Below, one piece after another: positions 1 to 8,905 of a stretch of DNA of 48,004 nucleotides; position 1 is the first letter of the stretch; each line of letters opens with the position of its first letter. Source of the DNA: Longimicrobiales bacterium. GTDB lineage: Bacteria; Gemmatimonadota; Gemmatimonadetes; Longimicrobiales; Gaopeijiaceae. The notes beneath the pieces were generated by a model. The model did no database searches. It was not told the origin of the DNA and saw nothing but the letters and a program-made list of their open reading frames with translations. The DNA is taken from positions 1 through 48,004 of the forward strand of contig JANQDZ010000075.1 of the NCBI GenBank assembly GCA_028278645.1. Direction: 5' to 3'. The translations under genes were made by a program, and so were the position numbers.

Positions 1-1
1 C

Positions 2-208
2 ACCGAGGGTCATCATGTGGTCCACTGGGCCGACGGCGGAGAAACATCTCTGGCCAACACGCTCCTGCTCTGCCGGCATCACCATCGGCTGGTCCACGAA
101 AGCGGCTGGACCATCAACCTGGAAGACAACGGCCGTGCGGTCTTCCTTAGACCCGAGACACAGCGCTGCCCGGACGGCCAAACCGGGGTGCGAAGTCTAA
201 ACGTGTGA
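2..208 (+). CDS. HNH endonuclease, C-terminal fragment (cut by window edge)
   Basis: The frame is open from the window edge to a TGA at 206-208, so only the last 68 residues are visible. They start TEGHHVVHWADGGETSLAN and continue to LCRHHHRLVHE. This is the typical HNH core of the DUF222/13E12-type nucleases: an EGHH motif that binds metal, a WADGG turn, an Asn, and a final HHH motif. Such proteins cut or nick DNA and are scattered in many genomes, often in several copies. The N-terminal DUF222 part would lie upstream of the window. The internal GTG at 17 is not a likely start because the HNH motif begins before it. Family assignment is firm, biological role unknown. Confidence 0.8.
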   Translation, partial: TEGHHVVHWADGGETSLANTLLLCRHHHRLVHESGWTINLEDNGRAVFLRPETQRCPDGQTGVRSLNV

Positions 209-333
209 CCGCGACCTGCGGCGGGCGGGAAGTCCAGGGCCGCGTCCAGGGCGGGTCCGGTAAGAATCGGGAAAAGGACCTGAGCCAGCAGGAAACCACC
301 GGTTCTCAACCCTCTGAAAAAAGGCCGTCTACG

Positions 334-1506
334 TCACCCTTGGGCGTGCCAGGCGGCCAAAACCTCAGCCTCCCGCTCGGCGGACAAGAGCCTTCCCCCG
401 GGGCGCTCATCCTCCGAGGCGGCTTCATACCAGGCAACGATATCCCGGGCAGTCTCCCCCATGTGTCTTATGCTCAGTCCGGCTCCAATGGCCTTATCAA
501 CGTTGTACTGGTTGTAACCTTCGAGCCCCGGCACACGGACGGCGATGCTGAAGAGTCCGTTGATCTGCCTGAGCACCTCCTGCTCGTTCAGGAAGTCTTC
601 CGGCACCCAGGTGAAGGTGGCCTCAGTTCCCAAACCGTCTCGAACATCTTCGAGCATTCGACCCATGGGATAGGCTGGTGCCGAGGTGTTGAAGATTCCC
701 GGCACTGACCGTTCGCAGAGGCTAATGGTGAATTCTGCCAAGTCCCGGGCATCGATGATCTGAATGGGATCGGCGTACTCCCCGGGCAGCAACACTTCTC
801 CGCCCCGGCTGATCCGGACCGGCCAGTACGGAAACCTCATGGTGGGATCGCCTGGGCCGGTGATGATGCTGGGACGGATTACGGTCGTCCGCCCGGGGAA
901 GGCCTCTTCCGCAGCTCGCTCACAGAGGACCTTCTGCCCACCATAGCCTGAGCCGGTAACCGCCTCTCCTGCCTCCTCGTCGTACTCTGCCACCACGCCG
1001 TATTCGTCCTGGTCCACCACTCCGTCGTCAGCAAAGACCGAGAGCGTCGAGATGAACACGTACTGCTGGACCGCATCCTTCAGGACACTCGCCGAGAGGC
1101 GGACCCATGCTGGATCCGTGGTTGGGTTGTCGATGACCACATCCCACTCTCGGCCCCTAAGGGCTTCGAGGTTGTCGTTCCGGTCCCCCACCAGCTTCTC
1201 CACGTCAGGGAATAGGTGGGGATTGGTCATCCCTCGGTTGAACAGGGTGACGGTGTGTCCCTGGTTCAAAGCGTACTCAACCTGATGCGGCCCAATGAAC
1301 CCGGTTCCCCCCAAGATGAGGATTCGAAGGGGATCCGGACCGAGTAGTTCCTGATCGCCGGTACAGCCCCCCAGCCCCAGGTACAGTCCTCCCCCCGCGA
1401 TGAGAGAGGCCTGGATGAACTCTCTTCTAGTCGTGTTCAGGTGCTTTGATTCAGCCATGCTTGGGCGCTCTGATTCAGCCATGCTCGGGTGCTTTGACTC
1501 GGCCAT
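334..1506 (-). CDS. Tat-exported NAD-dependent epimerase/dehydratase
   Basis: The 390-residue protein is an extended short-chain dehydrogenase. A Rossmann motif GGTGFIG lies at residues 66-72, a serine-rich FISTLS strand near 151-156, and the catalytic YxxxK pair at Y188 and K192. Before it sits a twin-arginine signal (TTRREF, Arg27-Arg28) with a hydrophobic stretch ending LGLGGC, so the protein is probably exported folded and may be lipidated at Cys48. Substrate is unknown; sugar-nucleotide epimerases and isoflavone-reductase-like enzymes share this fold. The first 24 residues are three copies of an 8-residue MAES repeat, giving three possible ATG starts (1506, 1482, 1458). The first has an AGAGGAG ribosome-binding site. 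It lies 12 bases after the M28 peptidase gene and is probably cotranscribed with it. Confidence 0.85.
   Translation of the reverse strand: MAESKHPSMAESERPSMAESKHLNTTRREFIQASLIAGGGLYLGLGGCTGDQELLGPDPLRILILGGTGFIGPHQVEYALNQGHTVTLFNRGMTNPHLFPDVEKLVGDRNDNLEALRGREWDVVIDNPTTDPAWVRLSASVLKDAVQQYVFISTLSVFADDGVVDQDEYGVVAEYDEEAGEAVTGSGYGGQKVLCERAAEEAFPGRTTVIRPSIITGPGDPTMRFPYWPVRISRGGEVLLPGEYADPIQIIDARDLAEFTISLCERSVPGIFNTSAPAYPMGRMLEDVRDGLGTEATFTWVPEDFLNEQEVLRQINGLFSIAVRVPGLEGYNQYNVDKAIGAGLSIRHMGETARDIVAWYEAASEDERPGGRLLSAEREAEVLAAWHAQG
1435..1506 (-). repeat. Three imperfect 24-bp tandem repeats at the epimerase start
   Basis: Read on the minus strand, copies at 1506-1483, 1482-1459 and 1458-1435 each begin ATGGCYGARTCA and encode MAESKHPS, MAESERPS and MAESKHLN. 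The 5' flank CCCGAGC of the first ATG also recurs before the second ATG. Every copy carries an in-frame ATG, so copy-number change would add or remove start codons without breaking the Tat signal that follows. Confidence 0.9.
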
Positions 1507-1518
1507 GCTCGGGCTCCT

Positions 1519-2907
1519 CTAGTTCCCAGGGAAAACCACGGGACTCTCATTCCCATCCTTCGACACCGCTGAAACACCGAAGAGGTAGTTGTCGATAATG
1601 ACATTCTCCAGCGTGTAGGTATCCACCATGCCCGCCCACCGGTGGTGCTCCCATTGAGGAGCCGTCGTATCCCGCCAATAGACCTTGTAACCGGCGATAT
1701 TCGGGTCGTCCACCAAGTCCCATGAAAGGACCGCTGACGGTCGGTTCGAACCTCCGATCCGCACGTTGACCGGAGCAGGTGGACCCCACGCCATGGAGGC
1801 CATGACAGCCGCGTTCAAAGCCGTCATCTTCGCCGCATAGTCGAAGTCCACCCACTCCACCACGTCCCCGTACTCTATTCCGCCCTCCACCCGTATGTCC
1901 TGGTGCTGTCGGTTGTAGTTCTCGTGCGTCTCCATGATTCGAACGCCGGGGAAGCCGGCATCGTTAAAAGGCCGATGGTGGCCCCCTCTACCGAACCGGT
2001 CCAGCCGGTAGATCATCTTGGCATCGAGGTTGGGGAAATACAGGTCCGCGATTCGGTCCACGTAGCGGGCGATCTGGCGCGAGGGGCCATCCACCTCCCC
2101 ACCACGGGTACGGCGGCGCTGGTGGTCAGCCAGTTCGTCGGTGGCCGGGACCGGTTGGGAGAAGACCCGGAAGGTCGTGTTGTCCTTGATGCCGTCTATT
2201 CCCTCCGTATTCCCGATCATGTCGTTATTCAGGACCGCAGCGATTTCCCAGCCGTCCTCGACGGCCTTTTCGGCCATGATTCGGCCCCCCAGGAGACCCT
2301 GTTCTTCACCAGAGAGGCCCACGTAGATGATGCTGGTCGGGAAGGTGTACTTGGAAAGGAGGCGGGCCGCTTCCATGGCACCGGCCATCCCGGTGGCGTT
2401 GTCGTTTGCGCCCGGCGCATCGACCTCGGTGTCATAGTTCCCGGAGGCCCGAGAGTCGATGTCTCCGGACATGATCACGTACCGGTTCGGGTGCACCGTC
2501 CCACGCTGAATCGCCAGGACATTAACGATCCGGGTTTCCTCGGGTACTCGGCGGGACGCGGGAACCATCCCGCTTTGAAAGAACACCTCGAGGCACCCCC
2601 CGCAGGCAGCAGAGATCTTGTCGAACTCTTCTTTGATCCACCTTCGGGCGGCCCCGATGCCCCGTGTCGCGGAGAGGGTGTCAGAGAAGGTGTTCCGGGT
2701 TCCAAACCCGGCCAACACCCGGACGTCGGCCTCGACCCTCTCAGGAGATGCCGACGAGATGATGTCGTAGATCCGGGGATCGATCTGAGGCGGGACGGTA
2801 GCCTCTTGGGCTGAACCGGTGGCTTCCTGGGCTCGGAGGTCGGCTGGCCCCATCAGGAAGAACGGGAGGAGAAAAGCTAGGCCGAAAAGAACAACGATGC
2901 GACGCAC
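1519..2907 (-). CDS. Secreted M28-family metallopeptidase with C-terminal Fn3-like domain
   Basis: The chosen start is a GTG at 2907 with GGAGG five bases upstream, which puts a signal peptide (RRIVVLFGLAFLLPFFL) at the N-terminus; an in-frame ATG further up (2994) would run into the preceding gene. The 462-residue protein has the M28 core at about 140-330: DAPGANDNATG with the bridging Asp169, the catalytic GLSGEEQG (Glu201-Glu202), NNDMIG (Asp229) and a C-terminal ETHENYNRQHQD segment. The first metal ligand is odd: the usual His of the GHxDS motif is Asp149 (SGDIDS). Residues after about 395 look like a fibronectin-III-type beta domain. M28 enzymes are zinc aminopeptidases; this one is probably periplasmic or extracellular and scavenges peptides. 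First of a two-gene unit with the epimerase. Confidence 0.85.
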   Translation of the reverse strand: MRRIVVLFGLAFLLPFFLMGPADLRAQEATGSAQEATVPPQIDPRIYDIISSASPERVEADVRVLAGFGTRNTFSDTLSATRGIGAARRWIKEEFDKISAACGGCLEVFFQSGMVPASRRVPEETRIVNVLAIQRGTVHPNRYVIMSGDIDSRASGNYDTEVDAPGANDNATGMAGAMEAARLLSKYTFPTSIIYVGLSGEEQGLLGGRIMAEKAVEDGWEIAAVLNNDMIGNTEGIDGIKDNTTFRVFSQPVPATDELADHQRRRTRGGEVDGPSRQIARYVDRIADLYFPNLDAKMIYRLDRFGRGGHHRPFNDAGFPGVRIMETHENYNRQHQDIRVEGGIEYGDVVEWVDFDYAAKMTALNAAVMASMAWGPPAPVNVRIGGSNRPSAVLSWDLVDDPNIAGYKVYWRDTTAPQWEHHRWAGMVDTYTLENVIIDNYLFGVSAVSKDGNESPVVFPGN

Positions 2908-2984
2908 AGGTGCCTCCTTGGAGGATTGATTCAGGATCGAGGAAGGTGCGCCCGCACAGGTACCTTTACAAGGGGCGGCGGGCC

Positions 2985-3977
2985 CTAATCCCAAACCAGC
3001 AGGAGCTTCCCGAAATTCCGGTTTTCGGCCATGGCCGTATGGGCCTCGGCAACGGCCTCCGGCCTGTAGAAGCTGTCCACAATGGGTCTGACTTTCCTGG
3101 CCGCAAAAAGTGGGCAGACCCTATGCTCGAACTCCCGAGCCAAGCTGATCTTCTCCTCCAGCGGTCTGGCCCGCAGGACAGTCCCTTTGATGAGCGCTCT
3201 TCTTTTCATCAGATACCGGAGGTCGATCTCCCCGCGGGTGCCCGACGGCACCCCCACGACGATCTGCCGGGCCTCGCTGGCCATGACTTTGAGGTTCCCC
3301 TCCAGGTACGCTCCCCCGACCAGGTCCAGGATCACGTCCACTCCCTCACCCCCGCTGGCTTCCAGGACCCGATCCGGCCAGCTCTCGTCGCCCACGACAC
3401 CCACGTCCAACCCAAGCTCCAAAGCCCGGTCAACCTTCTCTGGGGTGCGGGATGTACCAATGGCCCGGACTCCCGCTGCTTGGGTGAGCTGGACTGCCGC
3501 GGTCCCGACGCCACTTCCCACCGCATGGATGAGGACAGACTCACCCTCGGAGAGGTTCATCTGTCGAAAAAGGGCGTCGAAGGCGGTCATGAAGACCTCC
3601 GGAATGGCACCCGCCTCCACCGACTCCAAACCCGCCGGGACCTTCACGGCCGTTCGTTCGTGGACCACAACGAACTCGGAGTACCCTCCGCCGCCCAAGA
3701 TTCCCATGACACGGTCGCCTTCTTCCCAAAGAGCGACTTTTTCACCTACCTCCTCGACAAAGCCCGAATACTCCAGGCCAGGGATGTCCTGTGGCGAGCC
3801 CGGGGGGGCCGGGTAGTTTCCCATCCGCTGGATGAGGTCGGCCCGATTCAGGCCCGACGAGCTCACCCGGACCAGGATTTCCCGGGGACCAGGAGTCGGC
3901 CGGTCCACCGTCTGGACCTGGAGGACTTCCGGACCTCCGAACTCGGTGATCACCACCGCCTTCATAGAATCGGCCAT
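2985..3977 (-). CDS. NAD(P)H:quinone oxidoreductase, zinc-type alcohol dehydrogenase superfamily
   Basis: This 330-residue cytoplasmic protein has the GroES-like N-terminal domain (NRADLIQRMGNYPAPPG, then DIPGLEYSGFVEEVG near 65-80) and a Rossmann domain with GSGVGTAA near 155. These are features of the PIG3/QOR branch of medium-chain dehydrogenases, which lack catalytic zinc and use NADPH to reduce quinones or other activated double bonds. The start at 3977 has GGAGAGG five bases upstream. The stop is about 77 bases before the M28 start, so cotranscription is possible but not certain. It is divergent from the exonuclease gene. Confidence 0.88.
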   Translation of the reverse strand: MADSMKAVVITEFGGPEVLQVQTVDRPTPGPREILVRVSSSGLNRADLIQRMGNYPAPPGSPQDIPGLEYSGFVEEVGEKVALWEEGDRVMGILGGGGYSEFVVVHERTAVKVPAGLESVEAGAIPEVFMTAFDALFRQMNLSEGESVLIHAVGSGVGTAAVQLTQAAGVRAIGTSRTPEKVDRALELGLDVGVVGDESWPDRVLEASGGEGVDVILDLVGGAYLEGNLKVMASEARQIVVGVPSGTRGEIDLRYLMKRRALIKGTVLRARPLEEKISLAREFEHRVCPLFAARKVRPIVDSFYRPEAVAEAHTAMAENRNFGKLLLVWD

Positions 3978-4155
3978 GCCAGCCTCTCCGGGATCGTTCC
4001 CTCTGGTGCGAGGGTACAGATGATGATTCCCTTAACCATGGTATCCGAACCGTGCTCTTTCAACTTGTTTCTACGCTGGCCGGCCGAAGCAGTGTCACTC
4101 CTCCATCGAGCCACGGGTACGGCACCGGAAAATTGACCTACTGGGAGAGCGGAAA

Positions 4156-4929
4156 ATGATCCTCCCGTTCGAACTGGATCGCCCTCTGGCATTCATGGAC
4201 CTGGAAACCACAGGGCTGAGCACGGTCTCCGACCGAATCATCGAGCTGGCCCTCATTCGGGTGTCTCCGCAAGGGGACGTCCTGGAACGGGTTCGTCGGT
4301 TCAACCCGGGGATGCCCATTCCCCCCGAGGCGACGGCGGTTCACGGTATCACCGACGAGGACGTGGCCGATGAGCCACCATTCTCGGCCCGGGCGAAGGC
4401 TTTGGCGGAGCTTCTGGATCCCTGTGACCTCGCTGGTTTTAACATCAGGAGGTTCGATCTACCCCTTCTGCTGGCGGAATTCAAAAGGTCCGGAGTACCC
4501 TTCGCCGTCCAGGACCGACGCCTCATCGACGCCCAGTTGATCTTCCACCGTGAAGAGCCCCGAGACCTGTCGGCCGCAGCCCGGTTTTATCTGGACCGGG
4601 AGCACCAGGAAGCCCACACGGCTTTGGGAGATATCCGAACCACGGCCGCGGTACTGAGCGCCCAGCTCCAGAAATACCCCCACGTCCCGCAGGACCTGGG
4701 CGGACTCCACGGGTACTGTGACGAGGTCAGTCCGTTCCAAACCGAGATGGACCGCTGGTTCCAGCGTCGAGACGGCGAGTTGATCTTCAGACGAGGCAAA
4801 CACAGGGGAGATCCCCTGGCGAAGGTGGCCGCCACCTCGCCGGACTACCTCCAATGGATGCTGGGCGCCGGCGACATGGACGAGGAGGTCCTCCGAGCGG
4901 TCCGTGACGCCCTGGAGGGCCCTTTCTGA
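4156..4929 (+). CDS. DnaQ-like DEDDh 3'-5' exonuclease
   Basis: The 257-residue protein contains all DEDDh motifs: ExoI DLETTG (Asp15, Glu17), ExoII GFNIRRFD (Asp101), and ExoIII HTALGD (His154, Asp159). It resembles the epsilon proofreading subunit of DNA polymerase III and stand-alone exonucleases of the DnaQ/RNase T group. No polymerase-binding extension can be recognised in its C-terminal 80 residues, which are a short conserved-looking tail (HRGDPLAKVAATSPDYLQWM) seen in some stand-alone exonucleases of this group. The start has GGGAG nine bases upstream. It stands alone on this strand. Confidence 0.9.
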   Translation: MILPFELDRPLAFMDLETTGLSTVSDRIIELALIRVSPQGDVLERVRRFNPGMPIPPEATAVHGITDEDVADEPPFSARAKALAELLDPCDLAGFNIRRFDLPLLLAEFKRSGVPFAVQDRRLIDAQLIFHREEPRDLSAAARFYLDREHQEAHTALGDIRTTAAVLSAQLQKYPHVPQDLGGLHGYCDEVSPFQTEMDRWFQRRDGELIFRRGKHRGDPLAKVAATSPDYLQWMLGAGDMDEEVLRAVRDALEGPF

Positions 4930-5079
4930 GATCCGACTCATTCCTCCACCTCCCTGTCCCCATCCCCTCTGGTAGAACCCAGCCAGAACAACCATCTTGC
5001 CGATGAAGGGCTGTCCTTTGGACGACCCTCCGCGGTACCTCTGCCGATCTGTAGCCGAGAAAACAGGATCATAAAGACC

Positions 5080-8000
5080 ATGTCCACAAGAACCCTTACC
5101 CGCCTCCCCGGGGTCAGCGTCCTTGCCGTCCTTTTTTTCGCCTCCACTTTGGGAGCACAGGAATCGCCGCCCATCACGGAGGCCGACCTCCAGGCACTGC
5201 AACCGAGGGTCATCGGACCGGCAGTCACCGGCGGTCGGATCCATGACGTGGAAGCCCTCCCCGAAGACCCGTCTACGATTTTTGTGGCGACCGCATCGGG
5301 TGGCCTCTGGAAGACGACCAATCGGGGGACTACTTGGCGGAACGTCTTCGACACCGTGGCCGTGAGCACTTTCGGTGATGTAGCCATCGCGCCTTCGGAT
5401 CCACGGATCATCTATGCCGGAACGGGGGAACAGAACAACCGTCAGAGCACCTCCTGGGGGAACGGGGTTTATCGCTCCGACGACGGAGGTGAGAGTTGGC
5501 GGCACATGGGCCTCACCGAGACCAGGCATATCGGTAAAGTGGAGGTGCACCCATCGGACCCCGACGTGGTCTATGTCGCTGCTTTAGGAAATCTCTGGGC
5601 CCCCAGTGCGGTCCGGGGCGTGTTCAAGAGCATCGACGGCGGACGCACTTGGGTGAAGGTCTTCTACGTGGACCGCCAAACCGGAGCGGTGGACCTGGTC
5701 ATGGATCCATCCAACCCGGATGTTCTCTACGTGGCGGCTTACCAGCGCCTTCGGCGGGCCTGGGGCTTCAACGGCGGAGGGCCCGGAAGTGGGATCTTCA
5801 AGACCACAAATGGAGGAGGCAGTTGGGACGAATTGACGACCGGTATTCCTGAGGGGGACAAGGGGAGGATCGGGTTGGCCATCTCCGCGTCGAATCCGTC
5901 GGTCCTGAACGCGTTGATCGAACACGCCGATCCGGAGCAGCAAGGCACCTATAGGACCGAGGATGGTGGCTCGAGCTGGGAGAGAGTGAACGAGCTGGAC
6001 ATCCGTCCGATGTACTACTCGCATATCTTCATCGACCCGAACAACGAGAACACGGTCTATGCGTTGGCCACCTCTTCAAACAAAAGTGAGGACGGGGGCC
6101 GAACTTTCGAAGAGATCGCCGTCCGGCCCACCTATGACGTAGGGGTCCACGCTGACCACCATGCTCTCTGGATCGACCCCAACGACTCCAACCACCTCTA
6201 TCTCGTCGGTGACGCCGGGCTTCATGAGAGCTACGACAAGGGCGTTACCTTCCGGAAAATCAACAACTTCCCCATCGCCCAGTTTTACGCCATCGGTGTG
6301 GACATGCAGGACCCTTACTGGGTATTCGGAGGACTCCAGGACAACCACTCCTTCGCCGGGCCATCCCGCACCAGGCGCTGGATCGGGATCGTGAATGACG
6401 ACTGGAAACAGGTGGGCTACGGAGACGGGATGTACTGGCAGCCTGATCCCACTACCACCGATTATGCCTACGGGACCTCCAACGGCGGAACCTACTTCCG
6501 CCTCAACTCCAAAACGGGTGACATGCTGGACATCGCTCCCGAGGCACCGGTGGGCGAAGATGAATACAGATTCGATTGGACCTCCCCCATCATCATCTCC
6601 CAACACAACCCGGCCACCCTTTTCGCCGGCGGGAACCGACTCTTCATCTCCACCGATCGAGGCGAGACATGGGCCCGCACGGAGGACCTTTCCAAGCAGA
6701 TCGACCGGGACACGGTGCCCCTCATGGGCGTCCTCGGAGCGGACATCTCCATCTCTCGAAATGACGGAACGAGCAGCTTCGGAGAAACCGTGACCATCGG
6801 AGAATCCCCGGTTGATCCTCGGGTGCTTTGGGTCGGGATGGACGACGGGAACCTCCAGGTCTCCCGTGATGGTGGACTCACCTGGAGCGAAGTCAGCGGC
6901 AATGTGCCGGGGATCGCCCCCGGCACCTATGTTAGCCGGATCACCCCGTCGGCCACCGCGCCAGGAGCCGCATTGGCCGCTTTCGACGGCCACAGGGACG
7001 GGGACTTCTCACCCTATCTGTACAGAACGGAAGACTACGGCCGAACCTGGCAGCCCCTCATGGAGGGCCTTCCCAGCGGGACGGTCAACGACGTAATCGA
7101 GCATCCTGACAACCCGGCGGTGCTGTTCGTCGGGACCGAGCACCACCTCTTCGTAACCGTTGACGCTGGCGCCACCTGGACGAAATGGCCGGGCCTGCCC
7201 ACGACCCACGTCGACGACCTCGTGATCCACCCCAGGGAGAAGGACCTGGTCATCGGAACCCACGGGCAGAGCATCTGGGTCATGGACGACACAAGGCCAT
7301 TGGCCGAGTGGACCCCGGACGCGACCTCGGCCGACGCGCATCTCTTTTCCGTACGGCCCGCCACCATCTTCACCTACTGGAAAGACACCTCTTATCGAGG
7401 GCAAGCCGAGTTCGCGGGTGAGAACCCGGTGGACGGCGCCATCATCACGTACAGGCTCGGAGCCGGAGTCGGAGAGGCGCATCTCACCATCGCCAGGGAA
7501 AGCGGCCAGGTAGTCCGGGAGTACCTGGTCCCTGCGGAGGAGGGCCTTCATAGGGTGAATTGGGACCTCCGCCATCCCCGCAACTCAGAGGCCGAGTTGG
7601 AGCTATGGGAGCCCTTTAAGGACGACCAGCTGCCTCGGAGCGTAGAACCCCGTGGGCACTTCGTCTCCCCCGGGACGTACACCGTGACCTTGGCCGCCCG
7701 GGGGTCCACCGTATCCACAACGCTGGAGGTCCGGGGAGATCCTGAGATGCCCCTGACTCAACTCCAGTACCAGGACCGAGAGACCTTCCTGAGCGGGATC
7801 CAAGCGTTACAGGCCGATTTTACCGAGGCTCTGGGTCCGGCCCCCGAGTTCGGGCGTGGGGGAGGCGGACGGCAACCTATGGAGGCGATGACGGAAGCGG
7901 AGCGGTCCCTTTCCCAACACCGGCGTGCAATCTCATCCGTCTATCAAGCCTTAAACGGGGGTGGGGTGCGTCAGGGTTCTCTTTACCCACCCACCCAGGC

Positions 8001-8109
8001 TCAGCGGGAAAGGGTCCGGGCTGCCCGGAGGGCGCTGGAGGAGTATCGGGGGGGTCAGGACCGACGGCGGAGGCCCGAGGCTCAGAGTAGCGCCGCAGCC
8101 TCGGAGTAG
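5080..8109 (+). CDS. Secreted sortilin/VPS10-type beta-propeller protein (glycosyl-hydrolase-like)
   Basis: A signal peptide (LPGVSVLAVLFFASTLGAQ) precedes a large propeller, residues about 40-720, built from repeated Asp-box/BNR motifs such as SDDGGESW, TNGGGSWDE, TEDGGSSWERV, SRDGGLTWSEV and TVDAGATWTKW. A beta-sandwich and a Pro/Gly-rich, basic C-terminal segment follow. Proteins of this type are common in Gemmatimonadota and Bacteroidota and are usually annotated as VPS10-domain or WD40/YVTN/BNR-like repeat glycosyl hydrolases. No catalytic pair can be assigned from sequence, so hydrolase activity is unproven; a binding or scaffold role is equally possible. No strong ribosome-binding site precedes the ATG. 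The stop codon lies in a 19-bp duplication (8085-8121). Confidence 0.82.
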   Translation: MSTRTLTRLPGVSVLAVLFFASTLGAQESPPITEADLQALQPRVIGPAVTGGRIHDVEALPEDPSTIFVATASGGLWKTTNRGTTWRNVFDTVAVSTFGDVAIAPSDPRIIYAGTGEQNNRQSTSWGNGVYRSDDGGESWRHMGLTETRHIGKVEVHPSDPDVVYVAALGNLWAPSAVRGVFKSIDGGRTWVKVFYVDRQTGAVDLVMDPSNPDVLYVAAYQRLRRAWGFNGGGPGSGIFKTTNGGGSWDELTTGIPEGDKGRIGLAISASNPSVLNALIEHADPEQQGTYRTEDGGSSWERVNELDIRPMYYSHIFIDPNNENTVYALATSSNKSEDGGRTFEEIAVRPTYDVGVHADHHALWIDPNDSNHLYLVGDAGLHESYDKGVTFRKINNFPIAQFYAIGVDMQDPYWVFGGLQDNHSFAGPSRTRRWIGIVNDDWKQVGYGDGMYWQPDPTTTDYAYGTSNGGTYFRLNSKTGDMLDIAPEAPVGEDEYRFDWTSPIIISQHNPATLFAGGNRLFISTDRGETWARTEDLSKQIDRDTVPLMGVLGADISISRNDGTSSFGETVTIGESPVDPRVLWVGMDDGNLQVSRDGGLTWSEVSGNVPGIAPGTYVSRITPSATAPGAALAAFDGHRDGDFSPYLYRTEDYGRTWQPLMEGLPSGTVNDVIEHPDNPAVLFVGTEHHLFVTVDAGATWTKWPGLPTTHVDDLVIHPREKDLVIGTHGQSIWVMDDTRPLAEWTPDATSADAHLFSVRPATIFTYWKDTSYRGQAEFAGENPVDGAIITYRLGAGVGEAHLTIARESGQVVREYLVPAEEGLHRVNWDLRHPRNSEAELELWEPFKDDQLPRSVEPRGHFVSPGTYTVTLAARGSTVSTTLEVRGDPEMPLTQLQYQDRETFLSGIQALQADFTEALGPAPEFGRGGGGRQPMEAMTEAERSLSQHRRAISSVYQALNGGGVRQGSLYPPTQAQRERVRAARRALEEYRGGQDRRRRPEAQSSAAASE

Positions 8110-8121
8110 CGCCGCAGCCTC
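8085..8121 (+). repeat. 19-bp-period tandem duplication spanning a stop codon
   Basis: The 18-base word GAGTAGCGCCGCAGCCTC occurs at 8085-8102 and again at 8104-8121. In the reading frame of the propeller gene the first copy is read as Ser-Ser-Ala-Ala-Ala-Ser-Glu; the second copy supplies the TAG stop at 8107-8109. Because 19 is not a multiple of three, gain or loss of a copy changes the frame and the end of the protein. Confidence 0.9.
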
Positions 8122-8148
8122 ATGGAAACGCCTCAGCCAAGGTTGGGG

Positions 8149-8640
8149 TCAACCGCCTCCGATCTTGAGCGGGATCTTGAAGAGGATAAAAGCTTCGGGA
8201 TCTGGCCCGCCGCCTTCACCGTCTTCCGAGCTGCCCCCCAGAGATTTTCCGGCCAGGAGCGCCCCAGCCATGGCGGCGGCTGCACCCAGGGTGAACCCTG
8301 CCGTCTTCAAACCGTCCAACTCCCGCAGTTCTAATCTCGCCACATGGTGGGGTTCCAACCGGACGGTGTCATTCATGGTGGTCGGGGGGAACCCTTCCCG
8401 GCGGACGGTCACCTCCGTAAGCACCTTCACACCCTGGCCCCCCGTATAGAGGAAGGGGCCCGCCACAGACGTTACGTCCGGGCCAAAAACGGGCCTCATT
8501 GCCTCAATCCCGTCTCCCGTGAGGACAGCTTTGATATTCGATCCCGGAGGGATCGCAGCCGGTTCGGTTGGCACATACCGGTAGCAAGCTCCGGCGGCGA
8601 GGACGGTCATAAGAACGAAGATTTTTTTGAGGGATCGCAT
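8149..8640 (-). CDS. Predicted lipoprotein, function unknown
   Basis: The likely start at 8640 (MRSLKKIFVLM) gives a 163-residue protein with a lipobox AAGAC and lipidated Cys19; the frame also has an upstream start at 8709 that would bury this signal. The mature part is short, beta-rich, and has a small hydrophobic segment AGFTLGAAAAMAGALLAG near 120 that could sit in or on a membrane. I do not recognise a named family. It converges with the propeller gene (39 bases apart) and is divergent from SusC, about 265 bases away. No clear Shine-Dalgarno is visible. Confidence 0.65.
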   Translation of the reverse strand: MRSLKKIFVLMTVLAAGACYRYVPTEPAAIPPGSNIKAVLTGDGIEAMRPVFGPDVTSVAGPFLYTGGQGVKVLTEVTVRREGFPPTTMNDTVRLEPHHVARLELRELDGLKTAGFTLGAAAAMAGALLAGKSLGGSSEDGEGGGPDPEAFILFKIPLKIGGG

Positions 8641-8759
8641 GGCTGTCGACTCGGTCTGAAAAGCGGGTTGCGCGTAAGTAACAAAATTGTGTGGGGAATC
8701 CATTCGCACAACCGCAGGAACCCTTTAATTTACTGACATTTTCAAGCTTTTAGGGTCCA

Positions 8760-8786
8760 TTGTATTTCCCATAAAACCCCTATATT
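8760..8786 (+). promoter_or_regulatory. Weak candidate promoter upstream of susC
   Basis: The 265-base region between the divergent lipoprotein and SusC genes contains an AT-rich patch at 8725-8790 in otherwise GC-rich DNA. Within it, TTGTAT (8760-8765) and TATATT (8781-8786) are 15 bases apart, a short spacing for sigma-70. The TATATT is the better half. Low confidence without transcript mapping. Confidence 0.3.
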
Positions 8787-8905
8787 CTGTCCACCGAAGG
8801 AATCGGTTGATCAGCGGCGGGCTCTTTGATCTGAAAGGGACTTCCGGCCAAAGAGTTTCGTGGCTCTGGGTCATTGCATCCTTTCACCCGAACCGGAGTG
8901 TTGCC

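Noticed and set aside
2-208. Mobile element at the left edge
   Set aside because: Only an HNH nuclease tail is visible; no transposase, inverted repeat or attachment site is seen.
1903-4136. Plus-strand open frames (303 and 408 codons) opposite the M28 peptidase and quinone oxidoreductase genes
   Set aside because: No domain and no ribosome-binding site; the opposite strand encodes clear enzymes with full motifs.
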